From Providencia sp. (GTDB lineage Bacteria; Pseudomonadota; Gammaproteobacteria; Enterobacterales; Enterobacteriaceae): DNA of 64,000 nt. This document shows positions 19,974 through 32,050 of the stretch, one piece after another. The stretch is taken from assembly GCF_003533305.1 (NCBI RefSeq), contig NZ_DOEH01000022.1:62001-126000 (forward strand), written 5' to 3'. Numbering within the stretch: position 1 is the first letter of the stretch; each line of letters begins with the position of its first letter. Position numbers and translations under genes: made by a program. The notes beneath the pieces were generated by a model. The model saw only the letters and a program-made list of their open reading frames with translations. It was not told the origin of the DNA and made no database searches.

Positions 19974-20522
19974 ATGCATAATGAACATAACGAAAATGAT
20001 AAGCACGTTGCACAAGATGGTGTAAATTTATTTGAACCTCAAGCACATCACGGCTTTGTCTTAACAGAGAAAGAACGTGAAGAGATTGAAGGTGAAAAAC
20101 ACCATTATGAAGATGCACGAGCAGCATCAATTGAAGCACTAAAAATTGTACAAAAAAATCGCGGCTGGGTCGAAGACGGCGCTATTCATGCAATAGCGGA
20201 TGTTCTGGGTATTCCAGCAAGTGATATTGAAGGTGTGGCGACATTCTATAGCCAAATCTTCCGCCAACCAGTTGGACGTCACATTATTCGCTATTGCGAC
20301 AGTGTGGTTTGTCATATTACTGGTTATCAGGGCTTAGAAGCTGAAATTATCAAACAGCTAAATATTCGCCCAGGTCAAACAACAGATGACGGTCGCTTCA
20401 CATTGCTACCGACTTGTTGCTTGGGTAATTGTGATAAAGGTCCAACTATGATGATAGATGACGACACGCACAGTTACGTCCAGCCTGAAAATATTGAAAA
20501 GCTACTGGAGCAGTATCCATGA
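19974..20522 (+). CDS. nuoE: NADH-quinone oxidoreductase subunit NuoE
   Basis: NuoE is the 24-kDa-type subunit of the NADH-dehydrogenase module and carries [2Fe-2S] cluster N1a. The four ligands are in C-D-S-V-V-C and C-C-L-G-N-C. The length is 182 residues against 166 in E. coli; the extra part is a hydrophilic, His- and Asn-rich N-terminus ([10 protein letters not shown]). It starts two bases after nuoCD stops and overlaps nuoF by four bases. Confidence 0.96.
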   Translation: MHNEHNENDKHVAQDGVNLFEPQAHHGFVLTEKEREEIEGEKHHYEDARAASIEALKIVQKNRGWVEDGAIHAIADVLGIPASDIEGVATFYSQIFRQPVGRHIIRYCDSVVCHITGYQGLEAEIIKQLNIRPGQTTDDGRFTLLPTCCLGNCDKGPTMMIDDDTHSYVQPENIEKLLEQYP

Positions 20523-21880
20523 CAAACTCCTCCGTTAAACCAGTGATCCGTACTGAGCAGACACATCCGCTGACATGGCGTTTGCGTGATGACAGCCAAC
20601 CTGTGTGGTTGGATGAGTATCGCAGTACTAACGGATACAAAGGCGTTGAACGTGCCCTTAAAGGCATGGCTCCCGAGGAAGTGACTAATCTTGTTAAAGA
20701 TGCAGGATTAAAAGGTCGCGGTGGTGCGGGATTCTCAACAGGCTTGAAGTGGAGCCTGATGCCAAAAGATGAAAACATGAAACTGCGTTACTTTTTATGT
20801 AATGCGGATGAAATGGAGCCGGGGACTTATAAAGACCGCCTTCTAATGGAGCAACTGCCACATTTATTAGTGGAAGGAATGATTATCGGGGCTTATGCAT
20901 TAAAAGCTTACCGTGGTTATATCTTTTTACGTGGTGAATATGTTGAAGCGGCACAAAATTTACGTCGCGCCATTGAAGAAGCGAAAGCGGCAGGTCTGCT
21001 GGGTAAAAATATCCTAGGTTCTGGTTTTGATTTCGAATTATTTGTGCACACAGGCGCAGGGCGTTATATCTGCGGTGAAGAAACCGCACTGATTAACTCC
21101 CTAGAAGGACGTCGTGCAAATCCACGTTCAAAACCACCATTCCCTGCGACATCAGGTGCTTGGGGCAAACCAACTTGTGTTAATAACGTTGAAACCATTT
21201 GTAATGTGCCTGCAATTTTAGAGCATGGCGACAAATGGTATATCGACCTTAGTGCAGGTAAGAGTAAAGATGCCGGCACTAAACTGATGGGCTTCTCTGG
21301 CCGTGTTAAAAACCCAGGCCTTTGGGAACTACCATTTGGGACGACTGCGCGTGAAGTTTTAGAAGATTACGCAGGTGGTATGCGTGATGGTCTAAAATTT
21401 AAAGCATGGCAGCCCGGTGGGGCAGGTACTGACTTTTTGACTAGCGATCACCTTGATTTACCAATGGATTTCGAAAATATCGCTAAAGCCGGTAGCCGTT
21501 TAGGTACTGCGCTCGCAATGGCGGTCGATCACGAAATCAATATGGTTTCACTCGTGCGTAATTTAGAAACATTCTTTGCACGTGAGTCTTGTGGTTGGTG
21601 TACGCCGTGTCGTGATGGTTTGCCATGGAGTGTGAAAATTTTACAAGCGCTAGAAAAAGGCGAAGGTCAGCCGGGGGATATTGAAACCCTAGAGCAGTTA
21701 TGCCGTTTCTTAGGTCCAGGTAAAACTTTTTGTGCTCATGCACCGGGTGCGGTAGAACCGTTACAAAGTGCCATCAAATATTTCCGTGAAGAATTCGAAG
21801 CGGGTATCTCGCAAAAGAACTTGCGCAATCTTGTGCAAATTGCCGGTATCCAACCTAACCTGCTTAAGCAGCGTTGGTAA
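20519..21880 (+). CDS. nuoF: NADH-quinone oxidoreductase subunit NuoF
   Basis: NuoF is the NADH- and FMN-binding subunit. The 453 residues include the glycine-rich nucleotide motif [13 protein letters not shown] (about 63-75), the FMN-site stretch [12 protein letters not shown], and cluster N3 ligands E-S-C-G-W-C-T-P-C with the distal Cys in K-T-F-C-A-H-A. Its ATG overlaps the nuoE stop (ATGA), indicating translational coupling. Confidence 0.97.
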   Translation: MTNSSVKPVIRTEQTHPLTWRLRDDSQPVWLDEYRSTNGYKGVERALKGMAPEEVTNLVKDAGLKGRGGAGFSTGLKWSLMPKDENMKLRYFLCNADEMEPGTYKDRLLMEQLPHLLVEGMIIGAYALKAYRGYIFLRGEYVEAAQNLRRAIEEAKAAGLLGKNILGSGFDFELFVHTGAGRYICGEETALINSLEGRRANPRSKPPFPATSGAWGKPTCVNNVETICNVPAILEHGDKWYIDLSAGKSKDAGTKLMGFSGRVKNPGLWELPFGTTAREVLEDYAGGMRDGLKFKAWQPGGAGTDFLTSDHLDLPMDFENIAKAGSRLGTALAMAVDHEINMVSLVRNLETFFARESCGWCTPCRDGLPWSVKILQALEKGEGQPGDIETLEQLCRFLGPGKTFCAHAPGAVEPLQSAIKYFREEFEAGISQKNLRNLVQIAGIQPNLLKQRW

Positions 21881-21978
21881 TATTTAACGATTGAGCAACC
21901 GTTAGATTGATTTTTCACCAAGAACGTATTTTTGATTAACGCCTGCTCTTGAGCGGGCCTTTGGGAAGCATGCTGACT

Positions 21979-24702
21979 ATGGCTACAATATATGTAGACG
22001 GCAAAGAATATAATGTAAACGGGTCTGAAAACCTGCTACATGCCTGCCTTTCTCTGGGGCTAGATATTCCTTATTTTTGCTGGCATCCGGCGCTGGGAAG
22101 CGTTGGCGCTTGCCGCCAGTGTGCGGTTAAGCAATATCAGAACGCGGATGATACTCGCGGTCGTTTAGTAATGTCTTGTATGACACCGGCAACGGAAGGC
22201 ACTTACATCTCTATTGATGATGAAGAAGCCAAACAGTTCCGTGAAAGTGTTGTTGAATGGCTGATGACTAACCATCCACACGACTGTCCAGTCTGTGAGG
22301 AAGGCGGTAATTGTCATTTACAAGATATGACGGTAATGACCGGTCATACCATGCGTAAATACCGTTTTACTAAACGTACTCACGTTAATCAGGATTTAGG
22401 GCCGTTCATCAGTCATGAGATGAACCGCTGTATCGCCTGTTATCGTTGTGTTCGTTACTATAAAGATTATGCAGACGGTACTGATTTGGGCGTTTATGGC
22501 GCACATAACTATGTTTACTTTGGTCGTACGGAAGACGGAACACTGGAAAGCGAATTTTCAGGGAACTTAGTCGAAGTTTGTCCAACAGGCGTATTTACCG
22601 ATAAAACACACTCCGAGCGTTATAACCGTAAATGGGATATGCAATTTGCACCAGGTATTTGCCAACAGTGCAGTATCGGTTGTAATACCAGCCCAGGTGA
22701 ACGTTATGGTGAATTGCGTCGTATCGAGAACCGCTATAATGGCTCAGTAAACCATTATTTCCTCTGTGACCGCGGTCGCTTTGGTTATGGTTACGTCAAT
22801 CGTAAAGACAGACCACGTCAACCCGTGTTAAATAAAGACGGTGTTAAACAGGTTATTTCTGCGATTGAAGCGATGCAAAGTGGTGCTCAGATTATCAATC
22901 AAGCGAAAAAAGTGATTGGTATTGGTTCGCCGCGAGCAAGTATTGAAAGCAACTATGCATTACGTGCATTAGTGGGTGCAGAAAACTTCTATTCAGGTAT
23001 TTCTACCGCTGAACAACGTCGCTTAGAATTGATGCAAAACATTCTGCAAAATGGTGGTATTTATACCCCGACTTTGCGTGAAGTTGAAGGCTATGATGCA
23101 GTACTGGTACTGGGTGAAGATTTAACTCAGACTGGCGCGCGCATGGCATTATCTGTTCGCCAAGCGGTTAAAGGCAAAGCACGTGAAATGGCAGCTGCAC
23201 AGAAAGTGGCAGACTGGCAAATTGCGGCAATCCAAAACATTGGTCAACACGCTAAATATCCACTGTTTATCACTAACGTGGATGATACACGCTTAGATGA
23301 TGTCGCAGCTTATAATTACCGTGCGCCAGTCGCTGATCAGGCTCGCTTAGGTTTTGCAATTGCAAATATGATTAATGGTGATGCGCCAGCAGTGGATAGC
23401 TTACCTGCCTTTCTGAAAGCAAAAGTAGAAACCATCGCACAAGCCCTTATGGGTGCGAAAAAACCATTGATTATCAGTGGTAGCCATAGCGGCAGTGACG
23501 CGATGATCCAAGCGGCAGCTAACGTTGCATTTGCATTAAAAGGCAAAGGCGCGGCAGTGGGGCTTTCTTATTTAGCTTCTCACGCCAATAGCTTTGGTTT
23601 AGCAATGATGAACGCACAGCCACTTGATAGCGCGTTTGCACGTATCGAAGCGAATGAAGCTGATGTTGCCATTGTGATGGAAAATGATCTTTACCGTCAT
23701 AGTGATGTTGATACAGTGAATAGCGCTATCGCTAAGTTGAAACAGCTGATTGTTGCTGATCATCAACAAACTGCCATCATGGATAAAGCGACACTCATTC
23801 TGCCAGCGGCAAGTTTTGCTGAAGCGGATGGTACGCTGATTAACCAAGAAGGCCGTGCACAACGTTTCTTCCAAGTTTTCGACCCTTCTTATTACGACAA
23901 AGCGATTGTGATGAACGAAAGCTGGCGTTGGTTGCATTCACTGCAAACCGAAGCGCAAGAGCGTGATGCAGACTGGTCTCAACTTGATCATGTGATTGCT
24001 GACTGTGTTGCTGCAATGCCACAATTTGCAGGCATTAAAGATACCGCACCGAAAGCCTCTTTCCGTATTCGTGGTCAGAAATTGGCGCGTGAACCTCATC
24101 GTTACAGTGGCCGTACATCTATGTTGGCTAATCAATCTGTTCATGAGCCTCGCCAACCACAAGATATTGACTCACCATTTGCTTTCTCAATGGAAGGAAA
24201 TAACAGTCCAACAGCTCCTCGCCAGCAAATTCCATTTGCATGGGCGCCGGGTTGGAACTCACCACAAGCTTGGAATAAATTCCAAAGTGAAGTGGGGGGA
24301 CACTTATTATTTGGTGACCCAGGTGTTCGTCTGTTTAATTCTACAGAAAGCAAATTGGCTTACTTCACTGATATTCCTGCCGCTTATCAAGCAACGGATG
24401 CACAGTGGGTTGTCGCACCTTATTATCACCTGTTCGGTAGTGATGAAATGTCACAACGTTCAGATGTTATCCAAGTGCGTATGCCAGAGCCTTATATCAT
24501 GCTGAACACTCAAGATGCTGCGACTTTAGGTCTGCCAGCAGGTTCTAAAGCTGAATTTAGTCATGCAGGTCAAGCATTTAACTTGACAGTATGCATCAGC
24601 AAGAACTTGTCATCAGGTCAAATTGGTTTACCGTTAGGTATGCCAGGTATTGCACCAGTCATGGCGGGCGTGTCAGTCAATAATCTGAGGAGGGGAGCAT
24701 GA
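21979..24702 (+). CDS. nuoG: NADH-quinone oxidoreductase subunit NuoG
   Basis: NuoG is the largest peripheral subunit, relaying electrons through several Fe-S clusters. The 907 residues show an N-terminal [2Fe-2S] ferredoxin domain ([15 protein letters not shown]), [14 protein letters not shown], the pair C-I-A-C-Y-R-C and C-P-T-G-V-F, the extra cluster N7 site C-Q-Q-C-S-I-G-C, and a long molybdopterin-oxidoreductase-like remainder. I chose ATG 21979 (M-A-T-I-Y-V-D-G-K) because it matches E. coli; in-frame starts at 21949 and 21970 would add up to ten residues. The stop overlaps nuoH by four bases. Confidence 0.96.
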   Translation: MATIYVDGKEYNVNGSENLLHACLSLGLDIPYFCWHPALGSVGACRQCAVKQYQNADDTRGRLVMSCMTPATEGTYISIDDEEAKQFRESVVEWLMTNHPHDCPVCEEGGNCHLQDMTVMTGHTMRKYRFTKRTHVNQDLGPFISHEMNRCIACYRCVRYYKDYADGTDLGVYGAHNYVYFGRTEDGTLESEFSGNLVEVCPTGVFTDKTHSERYNRKWDMQFAPGICQQCSIGCNTSPGERYGELRRIENRYNGSVNHYFLCDRGRFGYGYVNRKDRPRQPVLNKDGVKQVISAIEAMQSGAQIINQAKKVIGIGSPRASIESNYALRALVGAENFYSGISTAEQRRLELMQNILQNGGIYTPTLREVEGYDAVLVLGEDLTQTGARMALSVRQAVKGKAREMAAAQKVADWQIAAIQNIGQHAKYPLFITNVDDTRLDDVAAYNYRAPVADQARLGFAIANMINGDAPAVDSLPAFLKAKVETIAQALMGAKKPLIISGSHSGSDAMIQAAANVAFALKGKGAAVGLSYLASHANSFGLAMMNAQPLDSAFARIEANEADVAIVMENDLYRHSDVDTVNSAIAKLKQLIVADHQQTAIMDKATLILPAASFAEADGTLINQEGRAQRFFQVFDPSYYDKAIVMNESWRWLHSLQTEAQERDADWSQLDHVIADCVAAMPQFAGIKDTAPKASFRIRGQKLAREPHRYSGRTSMLANQSVHEPRQPQDIDSPFAFSMEGNNSPTAPRQQIPFAWAPGWNSPQAWNKFQSEVGGHLLFGDPGVRLFNSTESKLAYFTDIPAAYQATDAQWVVAPYYHLFGSDEMSQRSDVIQVRMPEPYIMLNTQDAATLGLPAGSKAEFSHAGQAFNLTVCISKNLSSGQIGLPLGMPGIAPVMAGVSVNNLRRGA

Positions 24703-25679
24703 TGGATTGGATTTCTCCTGAAGTGATGGAAGTGATTATTTCCATCCTTAAATCTGTCGTCATTTTATTGGTTGTTGTGACTTGTGGTGCCTACATGAGT
24801 TTGGGGGAGCGCCGTATTTTAGGTCTGTTCCAAAACCGTTATGGTCCTAACCGCGTTGGTCCATTTGGCATGGGGCAATTAATTGCCGACATGTTCAAAA
24901 TGCTATTTAAAGAAGACTGGGTGCCTAATTTTGCGGACAAGAAAATCTTCACGCTCGCACCTGTTATTGCATTTTGTTCATTGTTCCTTGCATTCGCTAT
25001 CGTGCCGGTCAGTCCGACTTGGCACGTTGCAGACCTGAACATTGGGATTTTATTCTTCCTGATGATGGCCGGTCTTGCAGTGTATGCAGTGCTGTTCGCC
25101 GGTTGGTCTAGTAACAACAAATATTCATTGCTCGGCGCGATGCGTGCATCAGCACAAACCGTCAGCTACGAAGTGTTCTTGGGATTGTCATTAATGGGCG
25201 TGGTTGCACAAGCCGGCTCGTTTAACTTGATTGACATTGTTAATTCCCAAGAAGGTATGTGGAACATTATTCCTCAATTCTTTGGTTTTGTGACTTTTGC
25301 GATAGCGGGCGTTGCGGTATGTCACCGTCACCCATTTGACCAACCTGAAGCAGAACAAGAAATTGCAGATGGTTACCACGTCGAATATTCGGGCATGAAG
25401 TTCGGTTTGTTCTTCGTCGGTGAGTATATTGGTATCGTAACAGTGTCAGCACTAATTGTGACCCTGTTCTTTGGTGGTTGGCATGGTCCATTCCTGCCGG
25501 CATTCCTGTGGTTTGCGATTAAAACAGGTTTCTTCATGATGATGTTTATCTTGATCCGTGCCTCTTTACCGCGTCCACGTTATGACCAAGTGATGTCCTT
25601 TGGCTGGAAAATTTGTCTGCCATTGACACTGCTTAACCTGCTGGGTACCGCAGCAGTGATTTTATACAACGCTCAGTAA
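24699..25679 (+). CDS. nuoH: NADH-quinone oxidoreductase subunit NuoH
   Basis: NuoH is the ND1-type membrane subunit that forms part of the quinone entry site. The 326 residues hold about eight helices. Conserved loops include [30 protein letters not shown] and [11 protein letters not shown]. It overlaps the nuoG stop (ATGA). Confidence 0.97.
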   Translation: MMDWISPEVMEVIISILKSVVILLVVVTCGAYMSLGERRILGLFQNRYGPNRVGPFGMGQLIADMFKMLFKEDWVPNFADKKIFTLAPVIAFCSLFLAFAIVPVSPTWHVADLNIGILFFLMMAGLAVYAVLFAGWSSNNKYSLLGAMRASAQTVSYEVFLGLSLMGVVAQAGSFNLIDIVNSQEGMWNIIPQFFGFVTFAIAGVAVCHRHPFDQPEAEQEIADGYHVEYSGMKFGLFFVGEYIGIVTVSALIVTLFFGGWHGPFLPAFLWFAIKTGFFMMMFILIRASLPRPRYDQVMSFGWKICLPLTLLNLLGTAAVILYNAQ

Positions 25680-25693
25680 GGGGTGATTGAACC

Positions 25694-26236
25694 ATGACAT
25701 TGAAAGATTTATTGGTCGGTTTCGCCACCCAAGTACGTAGTATTTGGATGGTAGGCCTACATGCGTTCGATAAACGCGAAACGCTGATGTACCCAGAAGA
25801 GCCGGTTTATCTACCACCCCGTTACCGTGGGCGTATCGTGTTAACACGTGACCCTGATGGTGAGGAGCGTTGTGTTGCTTGTAACTTATGTGCTGTTGCT
25901 TGTCCTGTAGGTTGTATCTCCCTACAAAAAGCAGAGCACGAAGACGGGCGCTGGTATCCTGAGTTTTTCCGCGTTAACTTTTCGCGCTGCATTTTCTGCG
26001 GTCTGTGTGAAGAAGCTTGCCCAACTACGGCAATCCAGCTGACGCCAGACTTTGAAATGGCCGATTGGCGACGTCAGGATCTTGTTTACGAGAAAGGCGA
26101 CCTGTTAATTTCTGGGCCGGGTAAATATCCTGATTATAACTTTTACCGTAAATCGGGTATGGCGATTAAAGGTAAAGACAAAGGTGAGGCTGATAATGAA
26201 GCTAAACCTATTAACGTCAAAGACCTGTTGCCATAA
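25694..26236 (+). CDS. nuoI: NADH-quinone oxidoreductase subunit NuoI
   Basis: NuoI carries two [4Fe-4S] clusters (N6a and N6b) in ferredoxin-like motifs: [12 protein letters not shown] and [12 protein letters not shown]. The 180 residues equal the E. coli length. It starts 14 bp after nuoH. Confidence 0.97.
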   Translation: MTLKDLLVGFATQVRSIWMVGLHAFDKRETLMYPEEPVYLPPRYRGRIVLTRDPDGEERCVACNLCAVACPVGCISLQKAEHEDGRWYPEFFRVNFSRCIFCGLCEEACPTTAIQLTPDFEMADWRRQDLVYEKGDLLISGPGKYPDYNFYRKSGMAIKGKDKGEADNEAKPINVKDLLP

Positions 26237-26248
26237 GGAGCGATATTC

Positions 26249-26788
26249 ATGGAATTTACATTTTATATCGCCGGACTCGTTGCCATTTTAGCAACGTTGA
26301 GGGTGATAACTAATACCAATCCGGTGCATGCATTACTGTACTTGGTTGTTTCTCTGCTGGCGCTGTCCATGGTTTTCTTTTCACTAGGTGCTTATTTTGC
26401 CGGTGCATTGGAAATAATCGTGTACGCAGGTGCCATCATGGTGCTGTTTGTTTTCGTGGTAATGATGTTAAACCTCGGCCGTTCAGTTCAAGAACAGGAA
26501 CGTGCTTGGTTAACACCTAAAACATGGATTGGTCCTGCGGTGTTATCTGCCGTGTTATTGGGGCTATTAGTCTATGGTATCAGCACGCTTTCTTATCAAG
26601 AAGGTATTGTCGGTACAGTTATCGGGGCGAAAGAAGTGGGTATCAGTCTATTTGGTCCATATGTATTGGCCGTTGAACTGGCATCATTGTTATTGCTAGC
26701 AGGTCTAGTCGTAGCATTCCACGTCGGTCGTGACCGTCACGAAAATAGCGGTGACCTTGTTAGCAACCGTAATGCGGAGGAGCAATAA
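26249..26788 (+). CDS. nuoJ: NADH-quinone oxidoreductase subunit NuoJ
   Basis: NuoJ is the ND6-type membrane subunit. The 179 residues hold five helices; the third contains the conserved [22 protein letters not shown] precedes the start. Its last base is shared with the first base of nuoK. Confidence 0.96.
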   Translation: MEFTFYIAGLVAILATLRVITNTNPVHALLYLVVSLLALSMVFFSLGAYFAGALEIIVYAGAIMVLFVFVVMMLNLGRSVQEQERAWLTPKTWIGPAVLSAVLLGLLVYGISTLSYQEGIVGTVIGAKEVGISLFGPYVLAVELASLLLLAGLVVAFHVGRDRHENSGDLVSNRNAEEQ

Positions 26789-27090
26789 TGATACCTCTTC
26801 AACATGGTCTGATTTTAGCGGCAATTTTATTTGTAATGGGGCTTAGCTGTCTTGTTATCCGCCGTAACTTGCTTTTTATGCTTATCGGACTGGAAATCAT
26901 GATTAACTCAGCTGCACTGGCGTTTGTCGTGGCAGGGAGTTTCTGGGGGCAGCCAGATGGACAGATAATGTATATCTTATCCATTGCATTGGCTGCAGCG
27001 GAGGCGAGTATTGGACTGGCGTTGTTACTGCAACTCCATCGTCATCGTCAGAACCTGAATGTTGATAAAGTCAGTGAGATGCGCGGATGA
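26788..27090 (+). CDS. nuoK: NADH-quinone oxidoreductase subunit NuoK
   Basis: NuoK is the ND4L-type subunit. Its 100 residues form three helices, with the membrane Glu residues of the proton path in G-L-E-I-M-I-N-S and A-A-A-E-A-S-I-G-L. It overlaps nuoJ by one base and nuoL by four, which supports coupled translation of this membrane set. Confidence 0.97.
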   Translation: MIPLQHGLILAAILFVMGLSCLVIRRNLLFMLIGLEIMINSAALAFVVAGSFWGQPDGQIMYILSIALAAAEASIGLALLLQLHRHRQNLNVDKVSEMRG

Positions 27091-28943
27091 ACCTACTCTA
27101 TTTAACAATTTTGCTGCCACTACTGGGGTCTGTGCTACTCGCATTTTCCCGTGGTCGCTGGTCAGAAAATATTTCTGCCATTATTGGTGCAGGATCGGTT
27201 GGCCTTGCCGCTGTCGTTGCATTTTATGCAGGCAGTGAATTTTTAGCTCAAACAGAGATGGCCAACGGTGGATTTGAACCATATCCTCAATACCTGTGGA
27301 CTTGGATGTCTGTTGGCGATTTTAATATCCCATTCAGTTTATCGCTTGATGGTCTATCTCTTACTATGCTAGGTGTAGTGACGGGTGTGGGCTTCCTTAT
27401 TCACGTATACGCTTCTTGGTATATGCGTGGCGAGGAAGGTTACTCACGTTTCTTTGCTTACACTAACCTGTTTATCGCAAGTATGGTGGTTTTAGTACTG
27501 GCTGATAACATGATGCTGATGTATCTCGGTTGGGAAGGGGTAGGGCTGTGTAGTTATCTGTTGATTGGTTTTTATTACACTAATCCAGATAACGGCAAAG
27601 CAGCGATGAAAGCCTTCTTTGTTACACGTATTGGTGATGTGTTCTTAGCTATCGGTATGTTTATTCTGTGGAATGAACTCGGTACATTGAATTTCAGCGA
27701 AATGGCGGTGCGCGCACCTCAACTATTTGCTGAAGGGTCACCAGCTATCACATGGGCAACCTTAATGATCTTAGGTGGTGCGGTTGGTAAATCTGCACAG
27801 CTACCACTACAGACATGGTTGGCCGATGCGATGGCAGGTCCAACACCAGTTTCGGCTCTGATCCACGCCGCAACCATGGTAACTGCGGGTGTTTATTTAA
27901 TTGCTCGTACTCATGGACTGTTCCTATTAGCACCTGAAGTTCTGCATCTTGTCGGTATCGTGGGTGCGGTGACCTTGATTTTTGCAGGTTGCGCAGCACT
28001 TGTGCAAACAGACATCAAACGTGTGCTTGCTTATTCAACCATGAGCCAAATTGGTTATATGTTCTTGGCACTGGGTGTACAAGCATGGGATGCAGCTATT
28101 TTCCACCTAATGACTCACGCATTCTTTAAAGCGTTATTATTCTTGTCAGCAGGTTCTGTGATTTTAGCGTGTCACCACGAACAAAATATTTTCAAAATGG
28201 GTGGATTGCGCAAGCAAATACCATTTGTCTACGCTGTAATGTTAATTGGTGGTAGTGCATTGGCTGCGTTGCCATTGTTTACCTCTGGTTTCTACAGTAA
28301 AGACGCTATTTTGTGGGGTGCACAACTTGATGGACAAACTGTGTTGCTATGGGCGGGTATCATCGGTGCATTAATGACCGCAATTTATACCTTCCGTATG
28401 ATTTTCATCGTCTTCCATGGTGAAGCGAAAATCAAAGCGCACAAAGTCAAAGGCATCACTCATACATTGCCTCTGGGCATATTGGCTATCCTTGCAACGT
28501 TTGTTGGTGCTTTAATTCACCAGCCATTGGAAGGGGTTTTCCCAGCAAAACCATTAGGATCTCATGATGGCAAGTTATTGCTAGAAGTTATCTCGGGTGG
28601 ATTTGCTATCGCAGGTCTTTTGATTGCGACATTCCTCTACTTATTCAGACGTTCAATCGCCAATGCTATCGCTAAAAGTGCACCGGGCCGTTTCCTATCA
28701 ACATGGTGGTACCATGCATGGGGCTTCGACTGGCTGTATGATGTCGTTTTTGTGAAACCTTTCAAAGGTATCGCATGGCTACTAGAAAGCGATCCTATTA
28801 ACTCACTGATGAACTTGCCTGCTCACCTGTCACGTTGGGCGAATAAAGGGCTTGCTGTGAGTGAAAACGGTCAGGTCCGTTGGTATGTTGCCTCATTGGG
28901 GCTGGGTGCAGTGCTGATTCTTGCTCTGCTGCTTTTGGTTTAA
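27087..28943 (+). CDS. nuoL: NADH-quinone oxidoreductase subunit NuoL
   Basis: NuoL is an antiporter-like proton-pumping subunit and carries the long lateral helix of complex I. The 618 residues show the conserved [13 protein letters not shown] (Glu in helix 5), [16 protein letters not shown], and [12 protein letters not shown]. About 16 helices are expected. Confidence 0.97.
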   Translation: MNLLYLTILLPLLGSVLLAFSRGRWSENISAIIGAGSVGLAAVVAFYAGSEFLAQTEMANGGFEPYPQYLWTWMSVGDFNIPFSLSLDGLSLTMLGVVTGVGFLIHVYASWYMRGEEGYSRFFAYTNLFIASMVVLVLADNMMLMYLGWEGVGLCSYLLIGFYYTNPDNGKAAMKAFFVTRIGDVFLAIGMFILWNELGTLNFSEMAVRAPQLFAEGSPAITWATLMILGGAVGKSAQLPLQTWLADAMAGPTPVSALIHAATMVTAGVYLIARTHGLFLLAPEVLHLVGIVGAVTLIFAGCAALVQTDIKRVLAYSTMSQIGYMFLALGVQAWDAAIFHLMTHAFFKALLFLSAGSVILACHHEQNIFKMGGLRKQIPFVYAVMLIGGSALAALPLFTSGFYSKDAILWGAQLDGQTVLLWAGIIGALMTAIYTFRMIFIVFHGEAKIKAHKVKGITHTLPLGILAILATFVGALIHQPLEGVFPAKPLGSHDGKLLLEVISGGFAIAGLLIATFLYLFRRSIANAIAKSAPGRFLSTWWYHAWGFDWLYDVVFVKPFKGIAWLLESDPINSLMNLPAHLSRWANKGLAVSENGQVRWYVASLGLGAVLILALLLLV

Positions 28944-28962
28944 TTAAGGGACACATTGCGCC

Positions 28963-30483
28963 ATGCTATTACCCTGGCTAATACTTATTCCCTTCATCGG
29001 TGGCCTGCTGAGCTGGCAGGCTGACCGGTTCAGTCACCGCGCTCCACGTTGGATTGCGCTTGGGACGATGGGAATTACATTAATACTTTCTGTGCAACTT
29101 TGGCTGCAAGGAAACTTTTCGCTGGTCAATCCACAAGGTATTCCACAGTGGCAAGATGTTTATCTTGAACCGTGGATCCCTTCGCTTGGTATTAACTTCC
29201 ATTTAGCGATTGATGGTTTATCTCTGTTGATGGTTGTCCTTACTGCAATCATGGGTGCTTTTTCAATCCTCAGTTCATGGAGTGAAAATCAAGCAAACCA
29301 AGGTGCGTATCACTTTAACCTGTTGTGGATTATCGCAGGTGTGATGGGGATATTTACTGCTGTCGACCTTTTCCTATTCTTCTTCTTTTGGGAAATGATG
29401 TTGATACCGATGTATTTCCTGATTGCAAATTGGGGACACAAAGGTTCAGAAAATAGACAACACATCAAAGCTGCAACGAAGTTCTTTATTTATACGCAGG
29501 CAAGTGGCTTGATTATGTTAGTGTCCATCATTGGATTGGCACTGGCACATGTTGCATCCACAGATATTCTAACATTCAACTATAACGAACTGCTGGGCAC
29601 TCAAATGTCTAGCACCGTGAGCTTCATGTTGATGCTAGGCTTCTTTATTGCTTTCGCGGTTAAAATGCCATTGGTACCATTCCATGGTTGGATGGCGGAT
29701 ACGCAAGAACAATCGCCAACGGCAGGTTCGGTGGATATTTCCGGTATCATGTTGAAAACAGCGGCTTATGGCTTGCTGCGTTTCACATTACCATTATTTC
29801 CAGAAGCGTCTATTCAGTTTACCCCAATTGCTATGAGTCTGGGTGTTATCAGTATCTTCTACGGTGCATGGTTAGCATTCAAACAGACTGATATTAAGCG
29901 TCTAGCGGCTTATAGTAGCCTATCGCATATGGGCTTTGTCACAGTAGCTATCTATGCAGGTTCGACCTTAGCGTATCAAGGTGCGGTAGTGCAGATGATC
30001 ACTAACGGCCTTTCAGGCGCGGCATTGATTATTATCAGTGGTCAGCTATTTGAACGTACCCAAACGCGTGATATGCGCATGATGGGCGGTTTATGGAAAC
30101 GCATTAAATGGTTACCGGGTATGTCCTTGTTCTTTGCTGCCGCGACTTTAGGTATGCCAGGTACAGGTAACTTTATCGGCGAGTTCATGATCCTGTTCGG
30201 TAGCTTTAGCCAATTTACACTTGTTACCTGCATTATGGTTTTCGGTGTGGTATTTGCGTCTATTTATTCATTATGGATGATGCAGCAAACTTACTACGGT
30301 ACGCCAAAATCCGAAAAAGAAATGAAAGGGCTAACTGCACGCGAGTTTGGTGTGCTGCTAGCGCTGGCGGCTTTACTGGTTATCATTGGGTTCTATCCGC
30401 AACCAATTCTCGATACGTCAATTGGTTCGATGGAAACGCTGCATAACTTGTATTGGGCTTCACTTACAACATTAGGGCTGTAA
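28963..30483 (+). CDS. nuoM: NADH-quinone oxidoreductase subunit NuoM
   Basis: NuoM is the second antiporter-like pumping subunit (ND4 type). The 506 residues carry F-F-F-F-W-E-M-M-L-I-P-M-Y-F-L (helix-5 Glu), K-M-P-L-V-P-F-H-G-W-M-A-D (Lys of the proton path) and Y-S-S-L-S-H-M-G-F. The gap to nuoL is 19 bp. Confidence 0.97.
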   Translation: MLLPWLILIPFIGGLLSWQADRFSHRAPRWIALGTMGITLILSVQLWLQGNFSLVNPQGIPQWQDVYLEPWIPSLGINFHLAIDGLSLLMVVLTAIMGAFSILSSWSENQANQGAYHFNLLWIIAGVMGIFTAVDLFLFFFFWEMMLIPMYFLIANWGHKGSENRQHIKAATKFFIYTQASGLIMLVSIIGLALAHVASTDILTFNYNELLGTQMSSTVSFMLMLGFFIAFAVKMPLVPFHGWMADTQEQSPTAGSVDISGIMLKTAAYGLLRFTLPLFPEASIQFTPIAMSLGVISIFYGAWLAFKQTDIKRLAAYSSLSHMGFVTVAIYAGSTLAYQGAVVQMITNGLSGAALIIISGQLFERTQTRDMRMMGGLWKRIKWLPGMSLFFAAATLGMPGTGNFIGEFMILFGSFSQFTLVTCIMVFGVVFASIYSLWMMQQTYYGTPKSEKEMKGLTAREFGVLLALAALLVIIGFYPQPILDTSIGSMETLHNLYWASLTTLGL

Positions 30484-30489
30484 TTCGCC

Positions 30490-31977
30490 ATGACAATAAC
30501 ACCTCTAGAATTGATCGCGATACTACCGCTGATGATCGTCGGATTGACGGCGGTGGTTGTGATGCTGTCCATTGCGTGGCGACGCGATCACTTAACCAGT
30601 GCTGGATTGACAGCATTTGGTTTCGCAGTCGCTTTATTATCGCTTATATGGATAAACGGTTATACATTAAATAGTGGCACCATTTCTTTGCTTCCTAAAG
30701 AAGTGACTTCGCTGATCTTAGTTGATGGATTTGCCTTGTTCTACAGTGCATTAGTCCTGATTGCTGGGATTGGGACCTGTATTTATGCATACCATTGGTT
30801 AGAAGGCTTTGGGGACAACAAGGAAGAATTTTATCTGTTACTTGCTATTGCGGTATCAGGTGGTGTTCTACTTTCAATGTCTAATCACATGGCGTCAATG
30901 TTTATTGGTATTGAGCTTATCTCATTACCTTTATTCGGCTTAGTGGCTTATACCTTTGAGCGTAGTAAAACGTTAGAAGCCGGTATTAAGTACATGTTGT
31001 TATCGGCTGCGGCGTCTTCTTTCCTACTCTTTGGTATTGCGCTGCTCTATGCAGAATCAGGTAGTTTAAGTTTTGTTGCTGTAGGGCGAAGCTTAATGGA
31101 TAGCCAAATTCATGCCCCGCTGATCTTGATTGGTATGGGGATGCTAATTGTTGGATTTGGTTTTAAACTGTCACTGTTTCCATTCCAGTTATGGACGCCG
31201 GATGTGTATCAAGGTGCTCCAGCACCGGTATCTGCATTCTTAGCGACAGGCAGTAAAATTGGTATTTTTGCTGTGTTGATGCGCTTGTTCTTGGAAGCGC
31301 CAGTTGCCCACAGTGAGACACTCGCAACAGTGATTACCATCATTGCTATTGCGTCTATCTTGTTTGGTAACTTACTGGCGATTACACAAAAAAGCGCAAA
31401 ACGCCTATTGGGTTACTCATCGATAGCACACATGGGGTATTTACTGGTTGCATTAGTTTCATTGCGTAATGAACCTGATGTTGCTCAAATCACAGTGGCA
31501 ATATATTTAGCGGGTTATTTGTTCGCGAGCCTCGGTGCATTTGGTGTTATCAGTATTATCTCTAGTCCTTATCGTGGTGACGATCAAGATGACTTCAGTG
31601 CATTCCGTGGATTGTTCTGGCACAAACCAGTATTAGCTATCGTAATGACTGTGATGATGTTATCCCTTGCAGGAATTCCAATTACATTAGGCTTTATTGG
31701 TAAGTTCTATGTCATCGTCTCTGCTGTATACGCTGATTTGTGGTGGTTGACGGGTGCGGTGGTTGTAGGTAGTGCTATTGGTTTATATTATTACCTACGC
31801 TTTATGGCGAGTCTTTATAGCCGTGATGCGGAACATGCTGAGCGTTATACTGGGCCTGAAAAAGCAACACTGGGTACGGTATTCGCCGCTATCTGCGCAG
31901 TTTTAGTCATTGTATTCGGTGTTTGGCCACAGCCATTAATTGATATTGCGACAACTGCATTGGCTGTTATTCACTAG
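30490..31977 (+). CDS. nuoN: NADH-quinone oxidoreductase subunit NuoN
   Basis: NuoN is the third antiporter-like subunit (ND2 type) and the last gene of the operon. The 495 residues include [32 protein letters not shown] and Y-S-S-I-A-H-M-G-Y. It ends 30 bp before a strong terminator that faces the convergent toxin operon. Confidence 0.97.
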   Translation: MTITPLELIAILPLMIVGLTAVVVMLSIAWRRDHLTSAGLTAFGFAVALLSLIWINGYTLNSGTISLLPKEVTSLILVDGFALFYSALVLIAGIGTCIYAYHWLEGFGDNKEEFYLLLAIAVSGGVLLSMSNHMASMFIGIELISLPLFGLVAYTFERSKTLEAGIKYMLLSAAASSFLLFGIALLYAESGSLSFVAVGRSLMDSQIHAPLILIGMGMLIVGFGFKLSLFPFQLWTPDVYQGAPAPVSAFLATGSKIGIFAVLMRLFLEAPVAHSETLATVITIIAIASILFGNLLAITQKSAKRLLGYSSIAHMGYLLVALVSLRNEPDVAQITVAIYLAGYLFASLGAFGVISIISSPYRGDDQDDFSAFRGLFWHKPVLAIVMTVMMLSLAGIPITLGFIGKFYVIVSAVYADLWWLTGAVVVGSAIGLYYYLRFMASLYSRDAEHAERYTGPEKATLGTVFAAICAVLVIVFGVWPQPLIDIATTALAVIH

Positions 31978-32007
31978 CCCTTAGGTTTAACATATCATTA
32001 AATTGAT

Positions 32008-32050
32008 AAAGGCCGGTTACTTCATTACAATGAGTAACCGGCCTTTTTTT
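32008..32050 (+). terminator. Strong terminator of the nuo operon
   Basis: A perfect 14-bp G+C-rich stem (32008-32021 with 32033-32046) is extended inward by CAT/ATG and followed by seven T's. The T-tract overlaps the xaxB stop codon (32049-32051), so the operons are packed end to end on this structure. Confidence 0.93.

Noticed and set aside
23996..24505. 169-codon open frame inside nuoG, + strand, other frame
   Set aside because: It overlaps strongly conserved nuoG sequence in a different frame, has no ribosome binding site and no protein-like composition.
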